This document shows, piece by piece, positions 25,432 to 33,957 of a DNA stretch of 64,000 bases. The notes under the pieces were generated by a model. The model saw only the letters and a list, made by a program, of their open reading frames with translations, ran no database searches and was not told where the DNA came from. The stretch's first letter is position 1, and each line of letters starts with the position of its first letter. The DNA is from Streptomyces soli (GTDB lineage Bacteria; Actinomycetota; Actinomycetes; Streptomycetales; Streptomycetaceae), in the NCBI RefSeq assembly GCF_003999195.1, contig NZ_RJVR01000285.1:1-64000 (forward strand), read 5' to 3'. The translations under genes and the position numbers were made by a program.

Positions 25432-26409
25432 ATGCGAATCATCCGCCACTACGAGCACGGCGATCCTTCGGTACTGCGCCTCGAAGAGGCGGAGAAGCCG
25501 CAACCCGGTCCGGACCAGGTTCTGATCCGCGCCGAGGCCATCGGCGTCACCTTCGCCGAGGTGCAGCGCCGCCAGGGCATCCCGATCGGCGGCCACGCCG
25601 GTCTCCCCGGCGCTCCCGGCGGCGACGTCGCCGGCACGATCGAGGCCGTCGGCGAGGCGGTCACCGGCTTCGCCGTCGGCGACCGTGTCGTCGGCGACCT
25701 CGACCACAGCGCCTACGCCGACTACGTGGTCACCGGCACCGACTGGCTCATCAAGCTTCCGCAGGGCCTGGACGCCGCCGAGGCGACCCTCCTGCCCAGC
25801 CCGGCCCAGACCGCCTACCACGCGATCAGGGAGGCCGGCCGCCTGCAGCCCGGCCAGACGATCGTGATCGACGCCGCCTCCGGTGGCGTCGGACACCTCG
25901 CCGTCCAGATCGCCAAGGCGCTCGGCGCGGGGAAGGTCATCGCGACCGCCGGCAGCCAGGCCAAGCTCGACTTCGTGCGCGAGCTCGGTGCCGACATCGC
26001 CATCAACTACACCGACGACGACTGGACCGACCGGGTCCTCGCCGCCACCGACGGCCGCGGCGCCGACGTGGTCCTGGAGACCGTCGGCGGCGAGGTGCTG
26101 CTCAAGTCCCTGGACATCACCGCCACGTTCGGCACCCTCGTCTTCTACGGCTCGGCCTCGGGCGACATCCCGCCGATCCCGACGCTGGCCCTGGCGCGCA
26201 TGAAGAACGTCGCGGGCTTCAGCCTCTACGCGATGCTCTACAACAAGCCGGACGCGGTGGCCGAGGGCCTCCGCCACCTGCTGGAGCTCGTCGGCTCCGG
26301 CCAGGTCAAGCCGGTCGTCCACCAGCGCCTCGCGCTCGAGGACGCCGTCAAGGCCCACGAGCTCATGGAAGCGCGAGCCCAGCTCGGCAAGGTCGTCCTC
26401 GTTCCGTGA
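25432..26409 (+). CDS. Quinone oxidoreductase-like MDR enzyme
   Basis: 325-aa medium-chain dehydrogenase/reductase of the zeta-crystallin (zinc-free) branch. The N-terminal GroES-like fold is followed by an NADPH-binding segment (DAASGGVGHLAVQIAKALGAG near residue 146, quoted in part). The zinc-ligand cysteines of true alcohol dehydrogenases are absent. It may reduce quinone intermediates or detoxify the product. The upstream AT-rich patch suggests MarR control together with monooxygenase 2. Confidence 0.85.
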   Translation: MRIIRHYEHGDPSVLRLEEAEKPQPGPDQVLIRAEAIGVTFAEVQRRQGIPIGGHAGLPGAPGGDVAGTIEAVGEAVTGFAVGDRVVGDLDHSAYADYVVTGTDWLIKLPQGLDAAEATLLPSPAQTAYHAIREAGRLQPGQTIVIDAASGGVGHLAVQIAKALGAGKVIATAGSQAKLDFVRELGADIAINYTDDDWTDRVLAATDGRGADVVLETVGGEVLLKSLDITATFGTLVFYGSASGDIPPIPTLALARMKNVAGFSLYAMLYNKPDAVAEGLRHLLELVGSGQVKPVVHQRLALEDAVKAHELMEARAQLGKVVLVP

Positions 26410-26430
26410 CGGCCCGCTGAGCAGGCGGCC

Positions 26431-26453
26431 GGCCCGGCCCTCCCGGCCGGGCC
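26431..26453 (+). terminator. Hairpin after the quinone oxidoreductase
   Basis: GGCCCGGCC (26431-26439) and GGCCGGGCC (26445-26453) form a perfect 9-bp stem with a 5-nt loop, 20 bp after the stop codon. Confidence 0.6.
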
Positions 26454-26586
26454 CGCCGCCCTCTTCACACCCAAGAAGTGACCATCCCCTAAGCCCACTC
26501 GGGCCCGGAAGAAAAGTGACATCGCCCGCCCACCGGCGGTCGGTGCAAGGGGGGATCGCACACCGACCCTGAAAGGCGGCCCCTCC

Positions 26587-28182
26587 GTGTCCGCTCCCAC
26601 CGCCCAGGAGGCCGGAGGATTCCCCTCCGCAGGCCTCAGGACCACCCCGGTACTGATCGCGTGCATGCTCTCCGCGTTCCTGGCCATGCTCGACATGCAG
26701 ATCGTCACCACCGCCCTGCCCCGCATCGCGGGCGACCTCCACGGCATCGGGCTCTTCGCCTGGGTGACCATCGCCTACGTCATCGCCAGCAGCGTGACCA
26801 CGCCCATCTACGGCAAGCTCGGCGACCACTTCGGCCGCAAGGCCACCCTCCTGTCCGCGCTGACCCTCTTCCTGGCCGGCTCCGCCCTCTCGGGCATGGC
26901 CGGCTCGATGGAGCAGCTGATCGCCTTCCGCGCCGTACAGGGCGTGGGCGCCGGAGGCATCTTCGTCTCCGTCCTCGCCGTCATCGGTGAGCTGTACACC
27001 CCGCGCGAAGGCGCCAAGTACTACGGCATGCTCAGCATGATCTTCGCCGGTGCATCCCTGCTCGGCCCCGCCATCGGCGGCGTCCTCACCGAGGTGCTCA
27101 GCTGGCACTGGGTCTTCCTCGTCAACCTGTCCCTCGGCAGCGCCATCGTCGTCCTGTTCGCCAGGTACCTGCACCTGCCGCACACCGTCCGCGAGTCCAA
27201 GCTCGACTACGCAGGCATCGCCACCCTCTCCGCCGGCATCGTCGCGCTGACGCTCCTCACCTCGTGGGGCGGCGTCGAGTACTCCTGGACCTCCCCGCAG
27301 ATCCTGGGACTCGGCCTTGGCGCGCTGCTGAGCCTGGGCCTGTTCGTCAAGGCCGAGTCCACCGCCGCCGAACCGATCGTGCCGCTGCGCCTGCTCAAGG
27401 ACTCCACGCTGACCCTCTCGGTGCTCGCCACCATGATCTGCGGCGTCGCATTCGTCGGCTCCGTCAACTTCCTCGCCCTGTACATCCAGGTGGTCACCGG
27501 AGCCGGCCCCACCACCTCCGGGTTCGCCCTGCTGCCGATGATGCTCGGCCTCGTGCTCTCCTCCGTCGTCACCGGCAAGATCATCGGCAGGACCGGCAAG
27601 TACAAGATCTTCACCGTTCTGAGCATGGCCCTCGGCATCGTCGGCGCCCTGCTGCTGTCCACCATGGACGCCGGCACCCCGCGCACCGTGGCCGTCCTCT
27701 ACATGGCCCTCTTCGGTCTCGCCTCGGGCCTGTCCGCCCAGGTCTTCACCCAGGCCGCCCAGAACACCGCGCCCCGACAGGACATGGGCGCCGTCTCCGG
27801 CACCGTGACCTTCGGACGCTCCTTCGGCACCTCGATCGGCATCTCCCTCTTCGCCGCGATCTTCTACAGCCGGCTCACCGACGAGCTCTCCGCGCGCGTC
27901 CCGGCCGGTGCGCTCAAGGGCATCGACCAGGACTCGCTGTCCTCGCAGCAGGTCCTGAACTCGCTCGCCCCACCGGTGCGCCACGCCGTCGAGGAGTCCT
28001 ACGCCGCCGCGCTCAGCCCGGTGTTCCTCACCACCGTGCCCATCCTCGTGCTCGGCCTCGTCCTCGCCCTGTCCCTCAAGAACGTCAAGCTCCGCTCCGG
28101 CCACCACGGTGGCCACGACGGAGAGCGGACCGGTCCCGCCGATGACCGCACAACGGTCGGCAAGTCCCCCGGAACGGCCTGA
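26587..28182 (+). CDS. DHA2-family (14-TMS) drug exporter (1)
   Basis: 531 aa with about 14 hydrophobic segments. It has motif C-type glycine-proline patterns (GPAIGGVLT near residue 160) and motif A (GKLGDHFGRK near residue 78). This is the EmrB/QacA branch of MFS proton antiporters, which export aromatic antibiotics, so it is a probable self-resistance pump. It starts with GTG and is followed by a strong terminator. It is related to, but clearly distinct from, the second DHA2 pump of the cluster. Confidence 0.92.
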   Translation: MSAPTAQEAGGFPSAGLRTTPVLIACMLSAFLAMLDMQIVTTALPRIAGDLHGIGLFAWVTIAYVIASSVTTPIYGKLGDHFGRKATLLSALTLFLAGSALSGMAGSMEQLIAFRAVQGVGAGGIFVSVLAVIGELYTPREGAKYYGMLSMIFAGASLLGPAIGGVLTEVLSWHWVFLVNLSLGSAIVVLFARYLHLPHTVRESKLDYAGIATLSAGIVALTLLTSWGGVEYSWTSPQILGLGLGALLSLGLFVKAESTAAEPIVPLRLLKDSTLTLSVLATMICGVAFVGSVNFLALYIQVVTGAGPTTSGFALLPMMLGLVLSSVVTGKIIGRTGKYKIFTVLSMALGIVGALLLSTMDAGTPRTVAVLYMALFGLASGLSAQVFTQAAQNTAPRQDMGAVSGTVTFGRSFGTSIGISLFAAIFYSRLTDELSARVPAGALKGIDQDSLSSQQVLNSLAPPVRHAVEESYAAALSPVFLTTVPILVLGLVLALSLKNVKLRSGHHGGHDGERTGPADDRTTVGKSPGTA

Positions 28183-28215
28183 TCGCACGAATCCCCCACG
28201 TGTGATCCATGGCCG

Positions 28216-28260
28216 AAGGGCTGTCCTCCCACCGTGTTTCTCGGTGAGGGGACAGCCCTT
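28216..28260 (+). terminator. Strong terminator after exporter 1
   Basis: AAGGGCTGTCCTCCCACCG (28216-28234) pairs with 28242-28260 with one bulge or mismatch region and a 7-nt loop, ending in CCCTTTCCC. Confidence 0.8.
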
Positions 28261-28289
28261 TCCCGTGCCCGGGGCGTGGTCGGACCCGC

Positions 28290-28317
28290 TTCAGGCCGGT
28301 TCGAGCGGGACTCCATG
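28290..28317 (+). promoter_or_regulatory. Possible SARP-type repeats before the O-methyltransferase
   Basis: TTCAGGC (28290), TTCGAGC (28300) and CTCCATG (28311) recur at 10-11 bp, about 60-90 bp upstream of the start. The irregular first spacing lowers confidence. Confidence 0.35.
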
Positions 28318-28378
28318 CCCACCGGCCATTGTCGGGAACGGGACCGTGGCGGTCCCCATGGCTCGCTAGGAGGCTCGC

Positions 28379-29413
28379 GTGACAACGACCGATGACCGTA
28401 CGAAGGCCGCGGCGGTCGACCCCGGACCGCTGATCAAGCTGACCATCGCGGACTGCGCGGCCAAGGTGCTGCACAGCGCCGTGACACTCGGCGTGTTCGG
28501 TGCGCTCGCCGAAGGGCCGGCCGACGCCGACCGGATCGTCGCCGCCACCGGTCTGCACCCGCGGATGGCCGGCGACTTCCTCGACGCACTCGCGGGCCTC
28601 GGCCTGCTGGAGCGTACCGGCGATGATCGGTACACCAACGGGCCGCTGGCGAAGGCCTACCTCGTTCCGGGCACCTCCACCTATCTCGGCGGCTTCGTGG
28701 AGCTCACCAACGAGACGCTGTACGGCACCTGGGGGCGGCTCACCGAGGCCCTGACCACCGGTACCCCGCAGCACCTCGACCCCGACAAGGGCGGGTTCGT
28801 CGGGGACAAGCACAAGGACCCGGAGAAGATGAAGCGCTTCTTCGCCGGTCTCGACGCCTACAGCGACCGGATGGGCGTCGAGATCGCCGGACGCGTCGAC
28901 TGGTCCCGCCACTCCTCCTTCGTCGACCTCGGCGGCGCACGCGGCAACCTCGCCTCCGTTCTGGTCAAGGAACACCCCCACCTCAAGGCGGGCGTGTTCG
29001 ACCTGGAGCGCACCCGGCCGCTGTTCACCGAGCACGTCGGCCGCCTCGGGTACGCCGACCGCATCGAGTTCACCGGCGGCGACTTCTTCACCGACGACAT
29101 CCCCCGGGCCGACGTCATCGTGCTCGGCCACATCCTGCACGGCTTCGACACCGACCGGCGCCGGGAACTGCTGCGCAGGGTCCACGCGGCCGTCAACCCC
29201 GGCGGACGGATCCTCGTGTACGACCGGATGATCGACGACGAACGCCGCGACGCCGAACGCCTGCTCTCCAGCCTGCACATGCGCCTGGTCAGCCCCGACG
29301 GCTCCGAGTACCGCGTCGGGGACCTGTACGCCTGGCTGCGCGAGGCCGGATTCACCGACGCCGTCGCAGAGCCGCTGCTCGGCACTCACACGCTGGTGAC
29401 GGCGACCCGATGA
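28379..29413 (+). CDS. SAM-dependent O-methyltransferase
   Basis: 344 aa: an N-terminal dimerisation/winged-helix domain (about residues 15-100) and a Rossmann SAM domain with DLGGARGNLA near residue 180. The family is the plant-type Methyltransf_2/TcmN C-domain group that methylates phenolic hydroxyls of aromatic polyketides. The acidic-histidine base region reads LGHILHGFD near residue 249. GTG start after TAGGAGG. It is followed by monooxygenase 3, probably in the same transcript. Confidence 0.9.
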   Translation: MTTTDDRTKAAAVDPGPLIKLTIADCAAKVLHSAVTLGVFGALAEGPADADRIVAATGLHPRMAGDFLDALAGLGLLERTGDDRYTNGPLAKAYLVPGTSTYLGGFVELTNETLYGTWGRLTEALTTGTPQHLDPDKGGFVGDKHKDPEKMKRFFAGLDAYSDRMGVEIAGRVDWSRHSSFVDLGGARGNLASVLVKEHPHLKAGVFDLERTRPLFTEHVGRLGYADRIEFTGGDFFTDDIPRADVIVLGHILHGFDTDRRRELLRRVHAAVNPGGRILVYDRMIDDERRDAERLLSSLHMRLVSPDGSEYRVGDLYAWLREAGFTDAVAEPLLGTHTLVTATR

Positions 29414-29457
29414 CCGACTCGGACGGCACGGCCGCCCCGACCACCCAAGGAGTCAAC

Positions 29458-31062
29458 ATGAGCCAGGAGAAGGTGCCCGTTCTCATCGTCGGCGGTGGCC
29501 TCACCGGACTGTCCGCCGCGGTCTTCCTCGCCCACCACGGTGTGCGGGCCACGCTGGTCGAGCGCCACCCGAGCACCTCGGTCCATCCCAAGGCCCGTGC
29601 CATCAACCCGCGCACCATGGAGCTGTACCGCGCGGTCGGCATGGAGGAGCGGGTCAGGGCCGGCCGTTCGCCGATCTCCGGCAACACCGACCTGGTGCAC
29701 GTCGAGACCCTCGCCGGCAACGAGCGGGTCCGCATGCCCAACGCCTCCATCGAGGACATCAGCCGGATCAGCCCCACCCAGTGGACGCTGATCGACCAGA
29801 ACCAGCTCGAGCCGATCCTGCGCAAGCGCGCCGAGGAAGTCGGCGTCGACCTGCGCTTCCACACCCGCCTCGACGCCGTCGCCGAGGACTCCGACGGGGT
29901 GACCGCCACCCTCACCGACGTCGGCACCGGCGAGAGCTCCCAGCTGCGCGCCGAGTACGTCGTCGCCGCCGACGGCAGCCGCAGCCCGCTCCGTGAGCTG
30001 CTGGGCATCGGCGCCCACGGCCGCGGGACCATCACCAACCTCGTCAGCTTCTTCTTCGACGCCGACCTGACCGAGGCCCTGCGCGGCCGCAAGATCATCG
30101 CTGCCTATGTCAACAACCCCGCCGTGCGCGGCACGATCATCCCGATCGACAACGACCGCAAGTGGGTCATCAACGTCTCCTTCTTCCCGGAGAAGGGACA
30201 GAGCGCCGAGGACTTCACCGAGGAGCGCTGCGTCGAACTGGTCCGGGCGGCCGTCGGCGTCCCCGACCTGCCGCTGACCATCGAGTCGGTCGACATGCCG
30301 GCCTGGGACATCTCCGCGCGGATCGCCGACACCTTCGCCACCGGCCGCTTCCTCGTCGCCGGCGATGCCGCCCACGTGATGCCGCCCACCGGTGCCTTCG
30401 GCGCCAGCACCGGTATCCAGGACGCCTACAACCTGGCCTGGAAGCTGGCCCTCGTGCTGGACGGCAAGGCCGGACGGGACCTGCCGGCCACGTACGACTC
30501 CGAGCGCCGCCCGGTCGCCGAGGAGACGGTGCGCCAGGCGATGCTGCGCTTCGCCGTCCGCGAGGGCAAGCAATTCCAGGACGTCGCCGAGGACCTGGTC
30601 GACGAGACCACGATGACCTTCGGATTCGCCTACCCGGCGGGCGCGTTCGTCGGTGAGGACCCCCAGCTGTGGACCGTCACCGAGAACCCCGACAAGCCCA
30701 GCGGCCGGCCCGGTACCCGCGCCCCGCATGTCACCGTCGAGGGCGCGCACGGGCCGTTCTCCACGGTGGACCTCTTCCCGGTCGGTTTCACCCTGCTGAC
30801 CGCCGGGGCCGTCGGCCCGTGGGCCGCCGCCGCACAGGCCGGCCGGGACCTCGGCCTGGTGATGACCGTGCGCGGCATCGGCGAGGGCGGCGACTACACC
30901 GACACCGAGGACACCTTCACCGAGCGCTACGGCATCGCCCCGGGCGGCGCGGTACTGGTCCGCCCCGACGGCTTCGTCGCCTGGCGCTCGTCCGGCAGCC
31001 CCGAAGGGGACGTCGCCCACATCCTGACCACGGTGCTGCGCCGCGTCCTCTGCCTGGACTGA
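29458..31062 (+). CDS. Class A FAD-dependent monooxygenase (3)
   Basis: 534 aa. VGGGLTGLSAAVFLAHHGV near residue 12, AADGSRSPLRELLGI near residue 170 and AGDAAHVMPPTGAFGASTG near residue 300 mark an aromatic polyketide hydroxylase, with a C-terminal thioredoxin-like domain. ATG 29458 after AAGGAG is preferred over the in-frame ATG 29410 that overlaps the methyltransferase stop. The sequence is closest among its neighbours to monooxygenases 1 and 4 and may have arisen by duplication. Confidence 0.92.
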   Translation: MSQEKVPVLIVGGGLTGLSAAVFLAHHGVRATLVERHPSTSVHPKARAINPRTMELYRAVGMEERVRAGRSPISGNTDLVHVETLAGNERVRMPNASIEDISRISPTQWTLIDQNQLEPILRKRAEEVGVDLRFHTRLDAVAEDSDGVTATLTDVGTGESSQLRAEYVVAADGSRSPLRELLGIGAHGRGTITNLVSFFFDADLTEALRGRKIIAAYVNNPAVRGTIIPIDNDRKWVINVSFFPEKGQSAEDFTEERCVELVRAAVGVPDLPLTIESVDMPAWDISARIADTFATGRFLVAGDAAHVMPPTGAFGASTGIQDAYNLAWKLALVLDGKAGRDLPATYDSERRPVAEETVRQAMLRFAVREGKQFQDVAEDLVDETTMTFGFAYPAGAFVGEDPQLWTVTENPDKPSGRPGTRAPHVTVEGAHGPFSTVDLFPVGFTLLTAGAVGPWAAAAQAGRDLGLVMTVRGIGEGGDYTDTEDTFTERYGIAPGGAVLVRPDGFVAWRSSGSPEGDVAHILTTVLRRVLCLD

Positions 31063-31076
31063 CCGGCCCCCCACAT

Positions 31077-31115
31077 GACTGGGCGCGCCTCCCGAACGGG
31101 GAGACGCGCCCAGTC
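31077..31115. terminator. Bidirectional terminator between monooxygenases 3 and 4
   Basis: GACTGGGCGCGCCTCCC (31077-31093) pairs with GGGAGACGCGCCCAGTC-type sequence at 31098-31115 around GAAC, between convergent genes. Confidence 0.8.
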
Positions 31116-31136
31116 GTATGCGGGACCGCCGGTCGC

Positions 31137-32726
31137 TCAGAGCGTGCGTGACAGCAACCGGTGGACGACCGCCGACAATTCGACCGCCGGGTCCGAGGGC
31201 TGCTCGGCCGAGCGCCAGGCCAGGAACCCGTCGGGGCGGACCAGCACCGCACCGGAGGCCGTGATGCCGTACTTCTTGAGGAAGTCCTCGACCACCGGCG
31301 CCGGTTCCTCACCGCCCAGCCGGTGGAAGGCGATGTCGACACCGGTCAGCCGGGACACACCGGACGCCGCCCGCTCCCACAGCCCGTCGTCCGGCCCGGC
31401 CAGCAGGAGCCAGCCGCCCGTCAGCGTGTCGTGCAGGGCCGTGTCCGCACCGGCCGTGCGCAGTACGACGTGCGGGGCCCGGGTGCCCGGCCGGCCCGAG
31501 GGCTGGGTGGGGTCCTCCACCGGGGCGCCGTCGTCCCCGCCGGGCTCGGCCAGCACCGCGCCCGAACGGTAGACATGGCCGAACAGCACGGTGGTCTCCG
31601 GCCGATGCCGGGCTGCCACCTCCTCGTCCAGGCCACTGCGCTGCAGGTAGCGGATCACCCCCTGTTCGACCGTGAACTCGGCGACCGGGAGCCGCTCCTC
31701 CTCGTACGAGTCCAGGAGTTCCACACCGGCCTGCCCGCGCAGCACCAGCGCCAGCTTCCATGCCAGGTTGTGCGCGTCCTGCAGCCCCATGTTGCCGCCG
31801 AACCCGCCGGTGGGCGGCATGACATGGGCGGCGTCACCGGTGAGCAGCACCCGGCCGGAGCGAAAGCGGTCGGCGATCCGTGCCGCGATCTCCCAACTGC
31901 TGCTCGACTCCACCGCCACGTCCAGGTCCGGCACACCGACCGCGGCCCGCACCATCGCGACGCAGTCCTCGTCGGAGTACTCGGCGTGGGTCTCCTGAGG
32001 CGGCAGGCTCGGCGCCAGCACCCAGCGGTCCGCGTCGTCGAGCCGGCCCAGCACGCCCTTGACCTTGTCGTTGCTGACGAAGCACAGGAAGAACTCGCGG
32101 CCGGCGACGTACTCGTCGAGCGCGGCATGGAAGATGATGTTCATCTGGCGACCGAAGACGCCCTGGCCGTGCGTGCCGATGCCCAGCTCTTCACGGATCG
32201 GGCTGCGGAACCCGTCCGCGGCGACGAGGTACTTCGCGCGGACCGTGGTCTCGGTGTCGTGCCGCAGGTCCCGCAGCACCGCGGTGACCCCGTCGGCGTC
32301 CTGCTCGTAGCTCACCAGCTCGGTGGCGAACCGGATGTCCGCGCCCAGCTCCTCGGCCTTCGCGCGCAGGACCGGCTCGAACCGGTCCTGGCCGATCAGA
32401 GTCCACCCGGTGGTGCTGACCTCGTTCGGGTCGTGCCGGAAGGGCCCGTCGAAGCGGCCCAGCTCGGCGCCCGTGAGCGACTCCACCTGCAGGATGTCGC
32501 CGTACTGCGCGTGCGGGTTCTCCTGCCTGCGCACCTTCTGCTCCAGGCCCAGCGCGCGCATCAGCTCCATCGTGCGGGGACTGGCCGCCTGCGCCCGCGG
32601 GTGCGCCGAGATGTGCGTGTGCCGCTCGACGAGCACCGGCCGGATGCCCTGCTGGGCGAGGAACAGGGCCTGGGCGAGGCCCACCATGCTGCCGCCCACG
32701 ATCAGTACGTCGGTTTGCTCCGCCAC
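31137..32726 (-). CDS. Class A FAD-dependent monooxygenase (4)
   Basis: 529 aa. VGGSMVGLAQALFLAQQGI near residue 10, AADGFRSPIREELGI near residue 165 and TGDAAHVMPPTGGFGGNMG near residue 295 show the three FAD/NADPH motifs. It is the only biosynthetic oxygenase on the minus strand, divergent from the DUF1772-AsnB operon. The GTG start (complement of 32724-32726) has an AAGGGAG site upstream. It could be the enzyme that opens a quinone ring on the way to a xanthone, but which of the four does this cannot be told by eye. Confidence 0.92.
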   Translation of the reverse strand: MAEQTDVLIVGGSMVGLAQALFLAQQGIRPVLVERHTHISAHPRAQAASPRTMELMRALGLEQKVRRQENPHAQYGDILQVESLTGAELGRFDGPFRHDPNEVSTTGWTLIGQDRFEPVLRAKAEELGADIRFATELVSYEQDADGVTAVLRDLRHDTETTVRAKYLVAADGFRSPIREELGIGTHGQGVFGRQMNIIFHAALDEYVAGREFFLCFVSNDKVKGVLGRLDDADRWVLAPSLPPQETHAEYSDEDCVAMVRAAVGVPDLDVAVESSSSWEIAARIADRFRSGRVLLTGDAAHVMPPTGGFGGNMGLQDAHNLAWKLALVLRGQAGVELLDSYEEERLPVAEFTVEQGVIRYLQRSGLDEEVAARHRPETTVLFGHVYRSGAVLAEPGGDDGAPVEDPTQPSGRPGTRAPHVVLRTAGADTALHDTLTGGWLLLAGPDDGLWERAASGVSRLTGVDIAFHRLGGEEPAPVVEDFLKKYGITASGAVLVRPDGFLAWRSAEQPSDPAVELSAVVHRLLSRTL

Positions 32727-32864
32727 CGGATGTGCTCCCTTGTCTCGATGCCGTTTCAGGTCCTCATGCGGTTCGGGACTCCCGGCCAGCGAACAGGGCC
32801 CGGCTAGAGGGCCGCTCGGGCTGCGCACGCGCCCCGTGCCGTGGTTGCCGGGACCCGCCCGCCC

Positions 32865-32893
32865 GTCAAGACCGCTTCGAGCGGCACACGAGG
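32865..32893 (+). promoter_or_regulatory. SARP-type heptamer repeats before the DUF1772-AsnB operon
   Basis: GTCAAGA (32865), TTCGAGC (32876) and CACGAGG (32887) are spaced exactly 11 bp, 60-90 bp before the first start codon. Confidence 0.65.
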
Positions 32894-32956
32894 CACCGCT
32901 GGAACCGTCGCCCTCATCGCTGTTGACGATCCGTGAGGGACGGGAGGCCTTGGGCC

Positions 32957-33409
32957 GTGGTGGAAACCCTGAGTGTGCTGGTGCTGTTGGGCACCGGGCT
33001 GGTGGCGGGGGTGCTGTTCGCCGTGGCGATCAGTGTCATGCCCGCCCTGATCGCGATGACCCCCGACCGCTATGTCGACACGCACAAGCTGCTCGGTAAG
33101 CGCTACGACCGGATCATGCCGTTCATCGTGTCCGGCAGCGTCGTCGTCGACGCGGCGTTCGCCGTGCGCGCCGAAGAGGCCGCGCCGCGCGGGCTGTTCA
33201 TCGCCGCGGCACTCGCCATGACCGGTGTCGCCGTCGTCTCCCAGACCAGGAACGTCCCCATCAACAACCGGGTCAAGACGACACAGCCCGAGGACATCGG
33301 CCCCGGATGGGACGACCCGCGGATCCAGTGGCGCGACTGGCACCTGCTGCGCACCTGCTTCGCCGTCGCCGGCTGCGCCCTGACCGCGGCCGCGGTGGTG
33401 CTGTCATGA
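32957..33409 (+). CDS. DUF1772 (anthrone-oxygenase-like) membrane protein
   Basis: 150 aa with about four hydrophobic segments and the conserved NVPINNRVK and WRDWHLLRT stretches of DUF1772. The family includes cofactor-free anthrone oxygenases and homologues in many type II PKS clusters, where they help make quinones. GTG 32957 with GGGAGG nine bases upstream is chosen. It overlaps the next gene by ATGA. Oxidation of an anthrone-like ring is the inferred job. Confidence 0.85.
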   Translation: MVETLSVLVLLGTGLVAGVLFAVAISVMPALIAMTPDRYVDTHKLLGKRYDRIMPFIVSGSVVVDAAFAVRAEEAAPRGLFIAAALAMTGVAVVSQTRNVPINNRVKTTQPEDIGPGWDDPRIQWRDWHLLRTCFAVAGCALTAAAVVLS

Positions 33410-33957
33410 CCGCGATCGAGCAGACCGCGGCGGCCGGCGCGCGCATCACCCGACCGCTGCCCGGCGGCGAGGACCGCGCCGCCACCAACGCCCGGATGAC
33501 CGCGCTCCTGTCCAGCCCCGACCCCGGACCGGTCGCGGCCCACCTCGCACTGGTGCACTTCACCGGCCGCCGCACCGGGCGCGCGTACACCGTGCCCGCG
33601 GGCGTCCACCGCCTCGGCGGCGCCCTGTACATCGCCACCGGCAGCTCCTGGCGCCACAACTTCCGCACCGAAGCCGCCGGTGAGCTCACCTGGAACGGCA
33701 GGCGCACGGCGGCCCGCTTCGCACTGGTCACCGACCCCGAGACGACCGCCCGCGGATACCTGGAGCTGTACGAGCGCTACGGGGCCGAAGCCGCGCAGCG
33801 CCGCCTCGGCATCAGCGTGAGCGACGGGCCCGCGCCCGGCCTGGACGACTTCCGCGCCGCCGTCACCGGCATCCCGCTCACCCTCGTCGCCGTCACGCTC
33901 GCCACCGAGCCCGGCGACACCACCGAACTCGCCGTGAACGAGAGGACCTCCCGATGA
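33406..33957 (+). CDS. Nitroreductase/F420-type (DUF385-like) protein
   Basis: 183 aa. The central region (HFTGRRTGRAYTVPAG near residue 50, then LYIATGSSWRHNFR) matches deazaflavin-dependent nitroreductase-family split-barrel proteins, where the RRTG...W-N pattern contacts cofactor F420. It may act as an F420H2-dependent reductase. It is co-translated with DUF1772 and AsnB genes on both sides (4-bp overlaps), so a role next to amide formation or quinone reduction is likely. The substrate is unknown. Confidence 0.7.
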   Translation: MTAIEQTAAAGARITRPLPGGEDRAATNARMTALLSSPDPGPVAAHLALVHFTGRRTGRAYTVPAGVHRLGGALYIATGSSWRHNFRTEAAGELTWNGRRTAARFALVTDPETTARGYLELYERYGAEAAQRRLGISVSDGPAPGLDDFRAAVTGIPLTLVAVTLATEPGDTTELAVNERTSR

